The notes under the pieces are model-generated. The model worked only from the letters and a program-made list of their open reading frames with translations. It was not told the origin of the DNA and did no database searches. DNA of 64,000 nucleotides from Beijerinckiaceae bacterium (lineage in GTDB: Bacteria > Pseudomonadota > Alphaproteobacteria > Rhizobiales > Beijerinckiaceae): contig CANGBX010000001.1 of assembly GCA_947452455.1 (NCBI GenBank), forward strand, positions 186,001 through 250,000, written 5' to 3'. Every line of letters starts with the position of its first letter. Within the stretch, counting starts at the first letter, position 1. Both the position numbers and the translations under genes were made by a program. Shown here piece by piece: positions 9,672-18,785 of the stretch.

Positions 9672-10766
9672 TCAGGTCACAATCGTGATGCGTTCAGCCG
9701 CTCGCGTAATGGCCGTGTAAAGCCAGCGCGCACGATGTTCGCGAAAAGCGTAGGATTCATCAAACAGCACGATCTCGTCCCATTGCGATCCTTGAGCCTT
9801 ATGCACAGTCAGCGCATAGCCAAAATCAAATTCATCTGAATCACGACGGAGTGAATAGGGAATTTCTTCTTCGCTTTCAAAAAAGGCAGGCAGCACGCGC
9901 ACGCGCAAAGGTTTTTTCGTTGTCTCTTCTTCCGGCACAATGGCCATGCGCAATTTGCCGCTGCGCACGGTGGACGTGGTTTTGACCGTCCAGAGACCAC
10001 CGTTCAGCAGACCTTTTTTGCGGTCATTTTTGAGGCAGACGAGGCGGTCGCCGGGCTCCGGCATGGTTCCGGCAAAGCCGAACAATTCGCGCAAGCGCTT
10101 GTTGTAGAGACGACGTGTCTTGTTGAGGCCCACCAGCACTTGATCGGCTTTGGTCACGCTCATCGCATCGATCGCATCACGCGCAATGACGCGGCTTTCG
10201 CCATAAGTGCCGCGTTCCAAACGGCCGCCTTCGCGCACGATCATCGACATGCGCACGATGGGGTTGTCAGCCTCTTGGCGATGCACTTCGGTCAGCATGA
10301 AATCGGGTTCGGCTTCGGTAAAAAAGCCGCCGCCTTTTACAGGCGGCAATTGTGCGGGATCCCCCAAGACCAAGACGGGGCGACCAAAGGAGAGCAGGTC
10401 GCGGCCCAATTCTTCATCGACCATCGAACATTCATCAATGATGATGAGAGCTGCGTCATTGGCAGGGCTTTGTTCATTGATGACGAAAGCCGGCACTTCA
10501 GCATCGACATCTTGCGCGCGGTAGATCAGCGAATGAATGGTGCGCGCATCATCACACCCTTTGTTGCGCAGAACGAGCGCGGCTTTGCCTGTGAAAGCCG
10601 CAAAGACGACATCGCCATCAATATCTTCGGCAATATGACGGGCGAGTGTGGTCTTGCCGGTGCCGGCATAGCCAAACAGGCGAAAGATTTGCGGATGGCC
10701 GGCTTTCAGCCATGTCGCAATTGCCTTGAGCGCTTGGTCTTGTTGCGGCGACCAGACTTCACTCAC
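9672..10766 (-). CDS. Small RecD/Dda-like superfamily 1 DNA helicase
   Basis: A 364-residue SF1B helicase. It shows Walker A GYAGTGKTTLA near residue 33, Walker B IIIDECSMV, a QLPPVKGGGFF segment (motif III region) and a C-terminal UvrD_C_2 module with FGYALTVHKAQGSQWDEIVLF. It lacks the long N-terminal region of RecD and RecD2, so it resembles T4 Dda-like or RecD-like small helicases found in many alphaproteobacteria and phages. The predicted activity is 5'-3' unwinding of DNA in repair or recombination. It lies upstream of dedA with 3 bases between. No recB/recC or phage genes are nearby. Confidence 0.88.
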   Translation of the reverse strand: MSEVWSPQQDQALKAIATWLKAGHPQIFRLFGYAGTGKTTLARHIAEDIDGDVVFAAFTGKAALVLRNKGCDDARTIHSLIYRAQDVDAEVPAFVINEQSPANDAALIIIDECSMVDEELGRDLLSFGRPVLVLGDPAQLPPVKGGGFFTEAEPDFMLTEVHRQEADNPIVRMSMIVREGGRLERGTYGESRVIARDAIDAMSVTKADQVLVGLNKTRRLYNKRLRELFGFAGTMPEPGDRLVCLKNDRKKGLLNGGLWTVKTTSTVRSGKLRMAIVPEEETTKKPLRVRVLPAFFESEEEIPYSLRRDSDEFDFGYALTVHKAQGSQWDEIVLFDESYAFREHRARWLYTAITRAAERITIVT

Positions 10767-10851
10767 TCTCGCGACCTCCAGCCCCGCTTGCCTCTCTGTC
10801 GCCTTGGGACATGAGGCCTTGCGCGCCGCTTGGCAAGGGACAAGTTGGAGA

Positions 10852-11241
10852 TCAGAGCTGTTGTCGCGCCTTGGCGCCTGTCAGTCGCCCATAGGCCTGC
10901 GCGACCTGAACGCTTGCCTGCGCCGCCTGTCGGGGTGAGCGTGCATTGCGCGTGGCAATGACGAGCATGAGTTCGGTGACAATCTGTCGATTGGTTTCAT
11001 CAATACGGTGCTCGCCAAGGCCTAGCCGCAGCGCATTGCGCAAGACTTCATCCTGAAACAGGGCAATGGATCCCGTGCCGGTCAGTAAGGCGCGCCAGAG
11101 CATGGTCTGGCAGCGGGTCAGAAATTGCACCTCGCGGCGATGATCCGTGAGATCGGCATAAGACGCGCTCACCACATCATGGATGATGGGCTCGGCCCAG
11201 CGCATCATGTCGGGATCATGCAAGGGGATTGGCGCGTGCAT
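10852..11241 (-). CDS. Hypothetical protein
   Basis: A 129-residue soluble protein with no signal peptide or membrane segment. It looks all-helical, with several Arg/Leu-rich amphipathic stretches (DEVLRNALRLGLGEHRIDE; TELMLVIATRNARSPRQAA). I do not recognise the family. The codon style matches its neighbours. It precedes the RecD-like helicase on the same strand by 85 bases and may share its promoter. Its reading frame and composition make it a credible gene, but no function should be assigned. Confidence 0.6.
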   Translation of the reverse strand: MHAPIPLHDPDMMRWAEPIIHDVVSASYADLTDHRREVQFLTRCQTMLWRALLTGTGSIALFQDEVLRNALRLGLGEHRIDETNRQIVTELMLVIATRNARSPRQAAQASVQVAQAYGRLTGAKARQQL

Positions 11242-11402
11242 TCAAGAGCCGTATGTTTCAAAAACAGATACAAAAATGACTGGAGCGGAAACTATGGCTT
11301 GGCTCTCCCAAGGGCAAGGCCGTGTCGAGCCTCTGCCTGTGAATAGAAGGAGATTTTTGTTCGGCAATTTGCTTCACTTCCAAAAAAGCGATGGAGGCGC
11401 GC

Positions 11403-12092
11403 ATGAAAGACTGGATGAAACTGATCCCGGCATCAGAGTTTGCAACCTATAAGAGTGCAGGCTTCCTGACAGACATGAAACTGGGTGTGCGCCCTGCGTT
11501 GATCGTCATCGATATGACATATGCCTTCACGGGTTATGAAGGTCAGACATTGGATGAATCCATCGAAAGTTTTGGCTCGGCCTGCGGTCCTGTTTCATGG
11601 GAAGCCATGCCGAAAATCACGCGCTTGATCGACATGTTCCGCGCGCGCGATTTGCCGATTGTCTTTACGCGCGCCAATGAAGACAACACGCCTTTTGCTG
11701 GCAAAGCCACCAAATCCAAGCGTACGAAAGCTTCCCCGCCTGATGCCAATTCTTTCCCGCCGCCCATCATTCCGCGTGCGGGGGAGTGGGTGCTTGGTAA
11801 GACGCGGGCTTCCGCCTTTTTCCAGACACCGCTTTTGTCAGGTCTTGTGCAGAAGGGCGTTGATACGCTGATCTTCTGTGGTGTTTCGACTTCGGGCTGT
11901 GTGCGCGCCTCCGTTGTCGATGGCTTTTCGAATGGCTTTGCGACCTTTGTGGTTGATGAATGTTGTTTTGACCGTTCGCAATTTGCCCATGCCGCCAATC
12001 TCTTCGACATGGATGCGAAATATGCGTCCGTTGTGTCGCTCGATGAGATGGCCAAACTGATGGCGCCATTCAAAGAGAGTAAGGCCGCCTGA
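11403..12092 (+). CDS. Isochorismatase-family cysteine hydrolase (N-carbamoylsarcosine amidase-like)
   Basis: A 229-residue member of the cysteine hydrolase (isochorismatase) fold. The Asp-Lys-Cys triad can be placed in LIVIDMTYAFTGYEG, LGKTRASAF and GVSTSGCVRASVVDGF. The combination resembles N-carbamoylsarcosine amidohydrolase and maleamate amidohydrolase more than true isochorismatases, which need not be active on isochorismate. ATG 11403 is chosen because GGAGG lies 5 bases upstream; an earlier in-frame ATG at 11391 overlaps that site. The gene stands convergent to a TctC gene across a terminator, at the edge of a carboxylate-transport locus. An amide or carbamoyl compound is a reasonable but unproven substrate class. 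Confidence 0.85.
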   Translation: MKDWMKLIPASEFATYKSAGFLTDMKLGVRPALIVIDMTYAFTGYEGQTLDESIESFGSACGPVSWEAMPKITRLIDMFRARDLPIVFTRANEDNTPFAGKATKSKRTKASPPDANSFPPPIIPRAGEWVLGKTRASAFFQTPLLSGLVQKGVDTLIFCGVSTSGCVRASVVDGFSNGFATFVVDECCFDRSQFAHAANLFDMDAKYASVVSLDEMAKLMAPFKESKAA

Positions 12093-12118
12093 TCCCGAGC
12101 CGAAATCATCGGGGAATA

Positions 12119-12150
12119 AAAAAATGGCGGGCCAAGGCCCGCCATTTCAA
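12119..12150. terminator. Bidirectional terminator between hydrolase and tctC genes
   Basis: The long inverted repeat AAATGGCGGGC-caag-GCCCGCCATTT lies between two convergent genes, with an A-run before and a T-rich end after. It should serve both strands. Confidence 0.8.
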
Positions 12151-12170
12151 TGTGCGCTCTGCGCGAAGCC

Positions 12171-13196
12171 TTACTTGATCAGCTCACCAATCTTGCTGAC
12201 GATGGGCTTGGGTGTCGCGTAAATCTGGCGGATGAGCTTTTCGAGATGCTCGCCATCATGAGGCTCGACATCGAGCTTCTGCCTCTTGGCATCGGCCAAG
12301 AAGTCAGGGTCCTTCATGGTTTCCATAAAAGCTTTGCGCAGCATGGCGAGGCGGTCTGGCGGCAGGTTGGGCGGCGCCACGAAGGGGCGACCAATGCCTT
12401 GGCCAGCATAGAGGAAGGTGAGTTCCTGCTTCTGCTGCTCAGTCTTGGCGAGATCATTGATGAAGGGCACGCCCGGCAATTCATGGCTCGGCTCTTCACC
12501 GCCCTGGAAGATGATCTTCACTTTGTTGTTGGGCAACCAATCGGGGCGCTTGCCTTTCACGCTGTCGAGCGACTCGCAAATGCCGTCGACTTCGCCACGC
12601 TCCATCGCCAGAAACACGTCAGAGGATGACGGGAAGCCCGCGATCAGTTTGAACTTCATGCCCAGCAAATCGTTCAGTGCCTTGGGGTAAGAGCGCGTGC
12701 CGGTGCCAGCGCCCGTATCACCGACGATCAATGTCTTCTTGTAGAGATCATCGACCGTCTGCACATCGGCGCCTGTGCGCGCAATGCAGACATTTGTTTC
12801 GGTTGTCGGCGTGCCAATCCAGCTGATCTTCAGCGGATCGAAACGCGCGCCTTCCGCACCCGTCAATGGACCAAGCGCCGCATCGCGCGCGATAATGCCC
12901 ATCACGGTGCCGTCTTTGGGCGCAATGTTGAAAATGTTGGAGGCGGCGGCATAGCTGCCGGCACCCGGCATATTTTGCGGAACGCCCGCCGGCTTACCCG
13001 GCAAATGATTGACAATGTGGCGCGCAACGGTGCGGCCCCAAAGATCATAGCCTCCACCGGGACCAAAGCCGATGATCATGGTGAGATTCTTATTGGCGAA
13101 AACATCGCTTGATTGCGCATGCGCGGGTGAATGCGCGAATGAGCTGGCAAGAGCGAGCGCGCTGGCGGCAGCAAAGAGCCGTGAAGCAAAAGCCAT
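12171..13196 (-). CDS. Tripartite tricarboxylate transporter substrate-binding protein (TctC/Bug family)
   Basis: A 341-residue periplasmic binding protein of the tripartite tricarboxylate transporter type. It has an N-terminal signal peptide (MAFASRLFAAASALALASSF, cleavage after AHA), the Bug-fold start MIIGFGPGGGYDLWGRTVARH and the loop QNMPGAGSYAAASNIF. It would bind an organic carboxylate and hand it to a TctA/TctB pair. ATG 13196 is chosen because it begins a good signal peptide and has GGGAGA upstream; longer in-frame forms only add a charged tail. It has no adjacent tctA or tctB on its strand. The nearest TctAB pair is beyond the LysR gene on the other strand. Confidence 0.9.
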   Translation of the reverse strand: MAFASRLFAAASALALASSFAHSPAHAQSSDVFANKNLTMIIGFGPGGGYDLWGRTVARHIVNHLPGKPAGVPQNMPGAGSYAAASNIFNIAPKDGTVMGIIARDAALGPLTGAEGARFDPLKISWIGTPTTETNVCIARTGADVQTVDDLYKKTLIVGDTGAGTGTRSYPKALNDLLGMKFKLIAGFPSSSDVFLAMERGEVDGICESLDSVKGKRPDWLPNNKVKIIFQGGEEPSHELPGVPFINDLAKTEQQKQELTFLYAGQGIGRPFVAPPNLPPDRLAMLRKAFMETMKDPDFLADAKRQKLDVEPHDGEHLEKLIRQIYATPKPIVSKIGELIK

Positions 13197-13360
13197 GTGA
13201 GAAAGTCTCCCGGTCATTTCCTCGACAACCGGCCATTGCTTGTTCTTGCGCCCATGTGAGGCTTGGCCGGAATTGCGTGCATGGTCGTTGAAAAGGGCCT
13301 TTCCTGTCAACCGCTGCGCAAAGGCTGTGTCAGGCGCTCATTTTCGGGCTGAGGGGCCGC

Positions 13361-14212
13361 TCACCCCGCCACATGATCGAACAATGCCTGTGCCGCGCGC
13401 GAGAGGCGTGCACCGCGTTTATAGGCAATGACGAGCTGCATTTTGCCGTGGCGTTCGCCCAGTTCTTCTATGTTGAGCTCTGCCTTCTCTTCGCGGCGCG
13501 CACAAATCGTATGGACGATCGCTTGGCCTGCGCCGCTTGCAACAAGGTCGATCGCGGTCTGGCAGGTCGGGCATTCCAGCACATTGGAGCGGCCTTCAAA
13601 AAAGCCTGAGCCGCGCAGCAATTGGCGGATGGCGGACCCGCGTGGGGCAATGATGAGGCGACCATTTTCTTCCGTATCACCTTTTCGTGTGACCAGAGAC
13701 ATGGTGGTGCGGGCCACCACTTTCGCAACAATGCCATGGGGCAGGCGTGGAAAAACACCCATGCACAGATCCGTTGTGCCGGCTTGGAGGGCCGCGAGTG
13801 AATCCGAGCGGCGCGCTACGCGCATGGACAATTCCACACGCGGAAAAGCGGCGAGAAAATCCTGCATGCGAGGCACAAAGTAACTTGTGTAATCGCCACC
13901 AATTGCGACTGACACTTGCCCCATTTCTTGCGATTGCGCGGCTTCTGTTTTGATCGCGCCAAACATGCGCTCGGCTTGCGCCAAAAAGGGGGAGAGATCG
14001 CGCAGGAAATTTTCACCCGCCGCCGTCAGCGCCAGCCCATTGGGCATCCGGCGGAATAAGGGCACACCGATGACTTCATCCAACCGCTTCAATTTGGCCG
14101 AGATCGCTGGAATGGTCAGGCCAAGCTGGGTGGCGGCGGCGGCCAAAGTGCCGTGGGTGGCGACCAGCTGAAAGGCCCGTAGCTTGGCGAAGTCCATATC
14201 CTCCAGACGCAT
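13361..14212 (-). CDS. LysR-type transcriptional regulator
   Basis: A 283-residue LysR regulator. The winged helix-turn-helix lies in residues 6-65 (MDFAKLRAFQLVATHGTLAA, ISAKLKRLDEVIGVPLFRR). The C-terminal LysR-substrate domain follows, including DLCMGVFPRLPHGIVAK and a CPTCQ cysteine pair near residue 215. It is divergent from the tctA operon, with 145 bases between, and is the natural candidate to control it in response to the transported carboxylate. It could also control the tctC downstream on its own strand. MDFAK (position 14197) is an alternative start; GGGAGA upstream of 14212 supports the longer form. Confidence 0.92.
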   Translation of the reverse strand: MRLEDMDFAKLRAFQLVATHGTLAAAATQLGLTIPAISAKLKRLDEVIGVPLFRRMPNGLALTAAGENFLRDLSPFLAQAERMFGAIKTEAAQSQEMGQVSVAIGGDYTSYFVPRMQDFLAAFPRVELSMRVARRSDSLAALQAGTTDLCMGVFPRLPHGIVAKVVARTTMSLVTRKGDTEENGRLIIAPRGSAIRQLLRGSGFFEGRSNVLECPTCQTAIDLVASGAGQAIVHTICARREEKAELNIEELGERHGKMQLVIAYKRGARLSRAAQALFDHVAG

Positions 14213-14357
14213 GGCTTTTCTCTCCCGGGGTCACGCGGCCCTAGATTAAATTATTTTTTATCTCTTTTCCAAACCTTTCAATTTACTTGGCCGCCTTTGA
14301 CTTTAGGCTGAGGTCATCAAGGGCGCGGGGCCAACCCGTCGCCGGGAGGAAATGGAA

Positions 14358-15869
14358 ATGTTTGACGTCATGTTCGCGGCGCTGGGCGCCCTCGTGACCA
14401 ATCCCCAAACCATGGGGTTGATGCTGATCGCGGTGATGATCGGCCTGATTGTCGGGGCAACGCCCGGCATTGGCGGCCGTTTGTCGATTGCGCTGGCCAT
14501 CCCCTTCGTCTTCGGCATGGATATGACGCAAGGCGCGGTCTTTCTTTTGACCATGCATGCGGTCAATGGCACGTCGGGACAGATTTCCTCCATCATGTTC
14601 GGGGTGCCCGGCGATGGCGACGATGCCGCCACCACGATTGACGGCTATCCGATGGCTAAAAAAGGTGAAGCGGGCCGCGCGCTCGGTGCCTCAATCACGG
14701 CGTCTGGTGTCGGTGGCATTATCGGCGCGATTGTTTTTGCCGTGATGATTCCGGTGCTCGAGCCGATTGTGCTGGCTTTCTCGCCGGCTGAATTCTTCTT
14801 GCTTGCGATCCTTGGCATTACGTTCATCGCCTTCCTCGCGGGTGGCAATAATATCTTCAAGGGCATGATTGTTGGTCTGTTTGGCATGATGCTGGCGACC
14901 ATCGGCATGGATCCGCAGACCGGCACCGCGCGTTATGCGGGTGACTACCTCTTCCTCTGGGATGGTGTGTCGCTCGTCACTTGCGTGCTCGCGCTTTTCG
15001 CCGTGCCGGAAATGATCACGCTGGCAGTGAAGGGTGGCTCGATTGCCGCCATTTCGATGGAAGGCGTGAAATTCTCCTACAAGCAAATCTTCCAAGGTGT
15101 GATGGAAGTGCCGCGTCATTGGTTCTTGGCGCTGCGCACATCCATCATTGGTGCGCTGATCGGCATGGTGCCAGGTCTGGGTGGTTCGGCAGCAGCATGG
15201 CTTTGCTATGGCCATGCGGTGCAGACGTCCAAACATCCGGAGCGTTTTGGTCGCGGGGCAGTGGAAGGCGTGATTGCGCCGGAAACCGCATCCAATGCCA
15301 AAGAAGGCGGCTCGCTTCTGCCGACCCTCTTCTTCGGCATTCCGGGGTCTTCCGGCATGGCGGTGATGATGGGCGCTTTCCTCATTCTCGGTATTCAGCC
15401 GGGCCCTGCCATGATCACCAAACATCTTGATCTGGTCTGGACGCTGATCTGGGCGCTGGTGGTCGGCAATCTGATTGCGGTCACCTTCCTGCTGTTCATC
15501 ACGCGCTGGGTGGCGGTGCTCACCTTCATCAATGCGACGATGCTGGTGCCCTTCATCGTCGTGCTGGTGGTGATTGGTGCTTATGTGAATGAAGGACAGT
15601 GGGAGAATCTGCTGATCCTCTTGGCCATGAGCATCATTGGCTATGCCATGCTGCGCGCCAATTGGCCGCGTGCACCTTTCGTCATCGGTTTGGTGTTGGG
15701 GCGCATTGCCGAGGAATCCTTGCACAAAGCGATGGATTTGTGGGGCCTCGCCTTCTTCACGCGACCCATTTCGCTCGTGCTGATCGGTATGATCATCGCA
15801 ACCATCGGTTTCGCAATTTATCGCAGCCGCAAGCCCAATGTTCTCGATAATCTGCAGGTGTCCGCATGA
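14358..15869 (+). CDS. tctA: Tripartite tricarboxylate transporter large permease TctA
   Basis: A 503-residue inner-membrane permease of the TctA family, with about 12 helices. It shows the signature region GATPGIGGRLSIALAIPFVF, then FGVPGDGDDAATTIDGYPMA and the second PGxGG turn GMVPGLGGSAAAWLCYGHA. It carries out cation-coupled uptake of a carboxylate delivered by a TctC protein. GGAGGA is 7 bases before ATG 14358 but only 1 base before ATG 14352, so 14358 is preferred. It overlaps tctB by 4 bases (ATGA). A divergent LysR gene and the following tctC complete a standard LysR-tctA-tctB-tctC locus. Confidence 0.93.
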   Translation: MFDVMFAALGALVTNPQTMGLMLIAVMIGLIVGATPGIGGRLSIALAIPFVFGMDMTQGAVFLLTMHAVNGTSGQISSIMFGVPGDGDDAATTIDGYPMAKKGEAGRALGASITASGVGGIIGAIVFAVMIPVLEPIVLAFSPAEFFLLAILGITFIAFLAGGNNIFKGMIVGLFGMMLATIGMDPQTGTARYAGDYLFLWDGVSLVTCVLALFAVPEMITLAVKGGSIAAISMEGVKFSYKQIFQGVMEVPRHWFLALRTSIIGALIGMVPGLGGSAAAWLCYGHAVQTSKHPERFGRGAVEGVIAPETASNAKEGGSLLPTLFFGIPGSSGMAVMMGAFLILGIQPGPAMITKHLDLVWTLIWALVVGNLIAVTFLLFITRWVAVLTFINATMLVPFIVVLVVIGAYVNEGQWENLLILLAMSIIGYAMLRANWPRAPFVIGLVLGRIAEESLHKAMDLWGLAFFTRPISLVLIGMIIATIGFAIYRSRKPNVLDNLQVSA

Positions 15870-16420
15870 GCATGATCGCGCGCCAATCCATGACGGTCTT
15901 CATGCTGGCTGTTTTTTCCATCATGGTGGGAACAGCTCTGACCTATCCCGAAGGAGCGCGCTTCATGCCGCTCACGGTCGGCATTCCCGGCATTTTGCTG
16001 TGCTGCCTGCAAATCGCGCTCGACTTCCGTAAATCAGCGGGTGCTGAAGATGGGGAGAAGGACGAGATCCGCGAAGCTGAGCTGAAAGCTGCCAAGCTCG
16101 TTGGTCATGACGTTGAATTTGGTCAGGCGGCCGTCATTGATGCGCCCAAAGACCAGAAGGAAGAAGTCCGCCGTGAAATCATCACGTGGGGCTATTTCTT
16201 GGGCTTCCTCGGTGGTGTGCTTTTGTTCGGCTTCTGGGTTTCGATTCCGATCTTCCTTCTCTCTTTCTTGAAGGAACGCGCGGGCGCAACATGGACGCGG
16301 TCGATCACGCTGACGTGCATTGCGTCGACCGCCTTCTATTTCATCTTTGCAAAAGGTCTGGGCGTCTCGCTCTACACGGGCATGATCACCGGGCTCATCA
16401 TGGATCGCATCGCGGGTTGA
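15866..16420 (+). CDS. tctB: Tripartite tricarboxylate transporter small subunit TctB
   Basis: A 184-residue TctB-family (DUF1468) protein with four predicted helices. Two are near the N-terminus (MTVFMLAVFSIMVGTALTY, FMPLTVGIPGILLCCLQIAL). A charged cytoplasmic loop of about 60 residues follows, then two C-terminal helices (YFLGFLGGVLLFGFWVSIPI; ITLTCIASTAFYFIFAKG). It is the small membrane subunit that accompanies TctA. The start codon overlaps the tctA stop, which implies translational coupling. The tctC gene starts 24 bases downstream. Confidence 0.9.
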   Translation: MSMIARQSMTVFMLAVFSIMVGTALTYPEGARFMPLTVGIPGILLCCLQIALDFRKSAGAEDGEKDEIREAELKAAKLVGHDVEFGQAAVIDAPKDQKEEVRREIITWGYFLGFLGGVLLFGFWVSIPIFLLSFLKERAGATWTRSITLTCIASTAFYFIFAKGLGVSLYTGMITGLIMDRIAG

Positions 16421-16444
16421 TCCGCCGCGTATGTGGAGGAAACG

Positions 16445-17446
16445 ATGAAACACGCATTTAAGATTTTCTCGCTCGCACTCGCTGCTTGTGCAGCCACGCA
16501 GGCGCAAGCGGCTGATGAAGGTGCTGCTTTCTTCAAAGACAAGACGGTGACCTATATCGTGGCGACCGCTCCGGGCGGTGGTTACGATTCCTATGGCCGT
16601 CTGGTGGCTGAATATATGCAGCGCAATCTGCCGGGCTCCACCTTCGTGGTGAAGAATATGCCGGGCGCGGGTCACATCATCGGCGCGAATGCGATTTACG
16701 CCTCCAAGGCCGATGGTCTGACGATTGGCTCCTTCAATACAGGCCTCATCTACAATCAGATCGTGGGCGCGCAGGGCGTGAAATTCGATCTGTCGAAAAT
16801 GAGCTGGATTGGCAAGGCGGCGTCCGATCCGCGCGTGGTGGTGATTGCATCACAATCACCCATCAAGAGCTTCGCGGAATTGCAGGCGCAAAAGACGCCG
16901 GTGAATTTTGCGACCGCTGGTCCGGGCTCGGCCTCTTATGTCGAGACGGTTATTCTCACCAATACGCTGAAGCTGCCGGTGAAGAATCTGACGGGCTATA
17001 ATGGCACCGACGACCAGCTGGCGATGCGCCGCGGCGAAATCATCGGCTCGATTGCGTCACGCTCTTCTTATTCGACCTTCATCGAAAACGGCTATGGCCG
17101 CTACATTGCCCAGATTGGCGGCAATGATAAGGACGTGCCCCAGCTCTCTTCGCTGGTGAAGGACCAGAAGGCGCTGGATCTCATCGCGCTGGTGCAATCG
17201 CAGGGCGATATTGCGCGCCTGACCGCTGGCCCGCCCGCCATTCCGGCTGATCGCATGAAAGTGCTGATCGAGGCCTATAAGAAGGCGATGGAAGATAAGG
17301 AACTGCAGGCGCGCGCAGAAAAGCTCGAGCGCCCAGTGGAGCCTGCTTATGGCGAAGATGTCGCCAAGGCCATCGTCAAGGCGCTCAATCAGTCGGATGA
17401 AACCAAGCAATTGCTTGCCGAAGCGCTGAAGAGCGATAAGAAGTAA
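16445..17446 (+). CDS. tctC: Tripartite tricarboxylate transporter substrate-binding protein TctC
   Basis: A 333-residue periplasmic binding protein. The signal peptide is MKHAFKIFSLALAACAATQAQA. The Bug-type mature start is VTYIVATAPGGGYDSYGRLV, followed by KNMPGAGHIIGANAIY. It is the third gene of the tctABC operon and most likely its cognate binding protein. GGAGGA lies 4 bases before ATG 16445, which decides against the longer start at 16433. A strong terminator follows the stop codon, so the cupin gene downstream may depend on read-through or its own promoter. The ligand is not predictable from sequence; the surrounding catabolic genes suggest an aromatic or small organic acid. Confidence 0.92.
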   Translation: MKHAFKIFSLALAACAATQAQAADEGAAFFKDKTVTYIVATAPGGGYDSYGRLVAEYMQRNLPGSTFVVKNMPGAGHIIGANAIYASKADGLTIGSFNTGLIYNQIVGAQGVKFDLSKMSWIGKAASDPRVVVIASQSPIKSFAELQAQKTPVNFATAGPGSASYVETVILTNTLKLPVKNLTGYNGTDDQLAMRRGEIIGSIASRSSYSTFIENGYGRYIAQIGGNDKDVPQLSSLVKDQKALDLIALVQSQGDIARLTAGPPAIPADRMKVLIEAYKKAMEDKELQARAEKLERPVEPAYGEDVAKAIVKALNQSDETKQLLAEALKSDKK

Positions 17447-17458
17447 GGATCGAGACAG

Positions 17459-17486
17459 CGCGGGGCTCAAAAAGCCCCGCGTTTTT
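17459..17486 (+). terminator. Rho-independent terminator after tctC
   Basis: Perfect 9-bp stem CGCGGGGCT-caaaa-AGCCCCGCG followed by a T-run, 13 bases after the tctC stop codon. Confidence 0.88.
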
Positions 17487-17517
17487 ATCAAGCAATCAAG
17501 AAAAGGGAGCCCCGCAC

Positions 17518-18714
17518 ATGGCAGACACACCAACCCCGCAAGAACAGCTCGATGGCCGTTACCTCGTTGAGCCCTATCTCGATTGGGTGGCAAAGCAGAA
17601 TATCCCCGTCCATCAGGATTTCGGTTTTGATCTGCTCGCCGTCGAGACGCAGGACTGGGCTTGGTATGATGCCAAGGGCTGCTTCAACCACGCCCATGGC
17701 CGTGGTGACTTCATGGCCAATTATCTGATCGAAGTGCTGCCTGGCAAAAAGACGCGCCCCGTGAAGCATCTCTATGAAGCATTCTTCATGGTGCAGTCGG
17801 GCTTTGGTTCGACAACTGTGTGGCTGCCGACAGGTGACAAGCACACATTCGAATGGGGCCCGAAGGCGCTCTTCGCCATTCCGTTGAATTGCGAATATCA
17901 GATCTTCAATTCATCGGGCAAAGAAAGCGCGCGCATTTCTGTCACGCATGACGCGCCGCTGACGTTGAACCTCTATCACAATGAAGACTTCGTCTTTAAC
18001 AATCCCTGCAAGTTCCCGGAGCGCGCAGGCGCTGCCAACCAGTTTCAGGGCGAAGGCGAGCATCTGGAAGTCGTGCGCGGCGATGGCAAGGCCAAGCTCA
18101 ATCTGTGGGAGACGAATTTCGTTCCCGATCTGACCGGCTTCAAGCTGTATGATCTGGGCGAACGCGGCAAGGGCTCGAAGAATGTCTCCTTCGTGCTGGC
18201 CGATTCCACCATGCATTCGCACACATCCGAAATTCCGATCGGCCGCTACAAGAAGGCGCATCGTCATGCGGCTGGCACACACGTGCATGCGGTGTCGGGC
18301 GAGGGCTATTCGCTCTTGTGGTATGAAGGTGATGAAAAGTTCACGGAAATTCCGTGGCGTCACGGCATTATGTATGTGCCCCCCTTCTGGATGTTCCACC
18401 AGCATTTCAACACATGTGCCGATACGGCGCGTTATGTGGCCTGCTCCATGGGCTCGCGCCGCTATCCCTTCATCTCGCTGCGCAAGCGCTCGGCGGAAGG
18501 CTTTGGCTCGCTGTCGATCCAGCAGGGCGGTCGTCAGGTGGAATATGAAGATCAGGATCCGCGCATCCACCGCAAGTGGTTGGATGCCATCGACAAGACC
18601 GGCGTGAAGTCGGACATGGCCGATATTTTTGATGAGCCCAAACTGCGTGCGCTCGATATGAGCAAGATCACGGGTCCCATCTACACGCCGCAATCGATTG
18701 GGCCTGCGGTTTAA
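17518..18714 (+). CDS. Two-domain cupin protein
   Basis: A 398-residue soluble bicupin. The N-terminal cupin (about residues 75-150, KHLYEAFFMVQSGFG) lacks a clear set of metal ligands. The C-terminal cupin (about 245-315) has HRHAAGTHVHAVSGEGYSLL and, later, VPPFWMFHQHFN, which fit the two cupin motifs with several His ligands. The fold is shared with gentisate and other ring-cleaving dioxygenases, oxalate decarboxylases and isomerases. The sequence does not match the gentisate dioxygenase further along closely enough to call it that. Lying between two tctC genes, it probably acts on the imported carboxylate. Confidence 0.75.
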   Translation: MADTPTPQEQLDGRYLVEPYLDWVAKQNIPVHQDFGFDLLAVETQDWAWYDAKGCFNHAHGRGDFMANYLIEVLPGKKTRPVKHLYEAFFMVQSGFGSTTVWLPTGDKHTFEWGPKALFAIPLNCEYQIFNSSGKESARISVTHDAPLTLNLYHNEDFVFNNPCKFPERAGAANQFQGEGEHLEVVRGDGKAKLNLWETNFVPDLTGFKLYDLGERGKGSKNVSFVLADSTMHSHTSEIPIGRYKKAHRHAAGTHVHAVSGEGYSLLWYEGDEKFTEIPWRHGIMYVPPFWMFHQHFNTCADTARYVACSMGSRRYPFISLRKRSAEGFGSLSIQQGGRQVEYEDQDPRIHRKWLDAIDKTGVKSDMADIFDEPKLRALDMSKITGPIYTPQSIGPAV

Positions 18715-18725
18715 GACAATTCAAG

Positions 18726-18754
18726 AAGGGGCTCGCATCTGCGGGCCCCTTTTT
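18726..18754 (+). terminator. Rho-independent terminator after cupin gene
   Basis: The stem AAGGGGC...GCCCCTT encloses a smaller CGC/GCG hairpin and is followed by a T-run, 12 bases after the cupin stop codon. Confidence 0.8.
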
Positions 18755-18785
18755 CATAAAAAAACAAAAAATATGGGAGGACAGC

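Noticed and set aside
9672-10766. RecD-like helicase considered as part of a phage or defence system
   Set aside because: No nuclease, capsid or other defence genes accompany it; such small helicases are common chromosomal genes.
11403-12092. Naming the cysteine hydrolase entB/isochorismatase
   Set aside because: No siderophore genes are nearby and the motifs fit the amidohydrolase side of the superfamily better.
14691-15725. 344-codon frame antisense to tctA
   Set aside because: It is extremely His/Gln/Arg-rich with no family likeness and fully covered by the conserved TctA frame.
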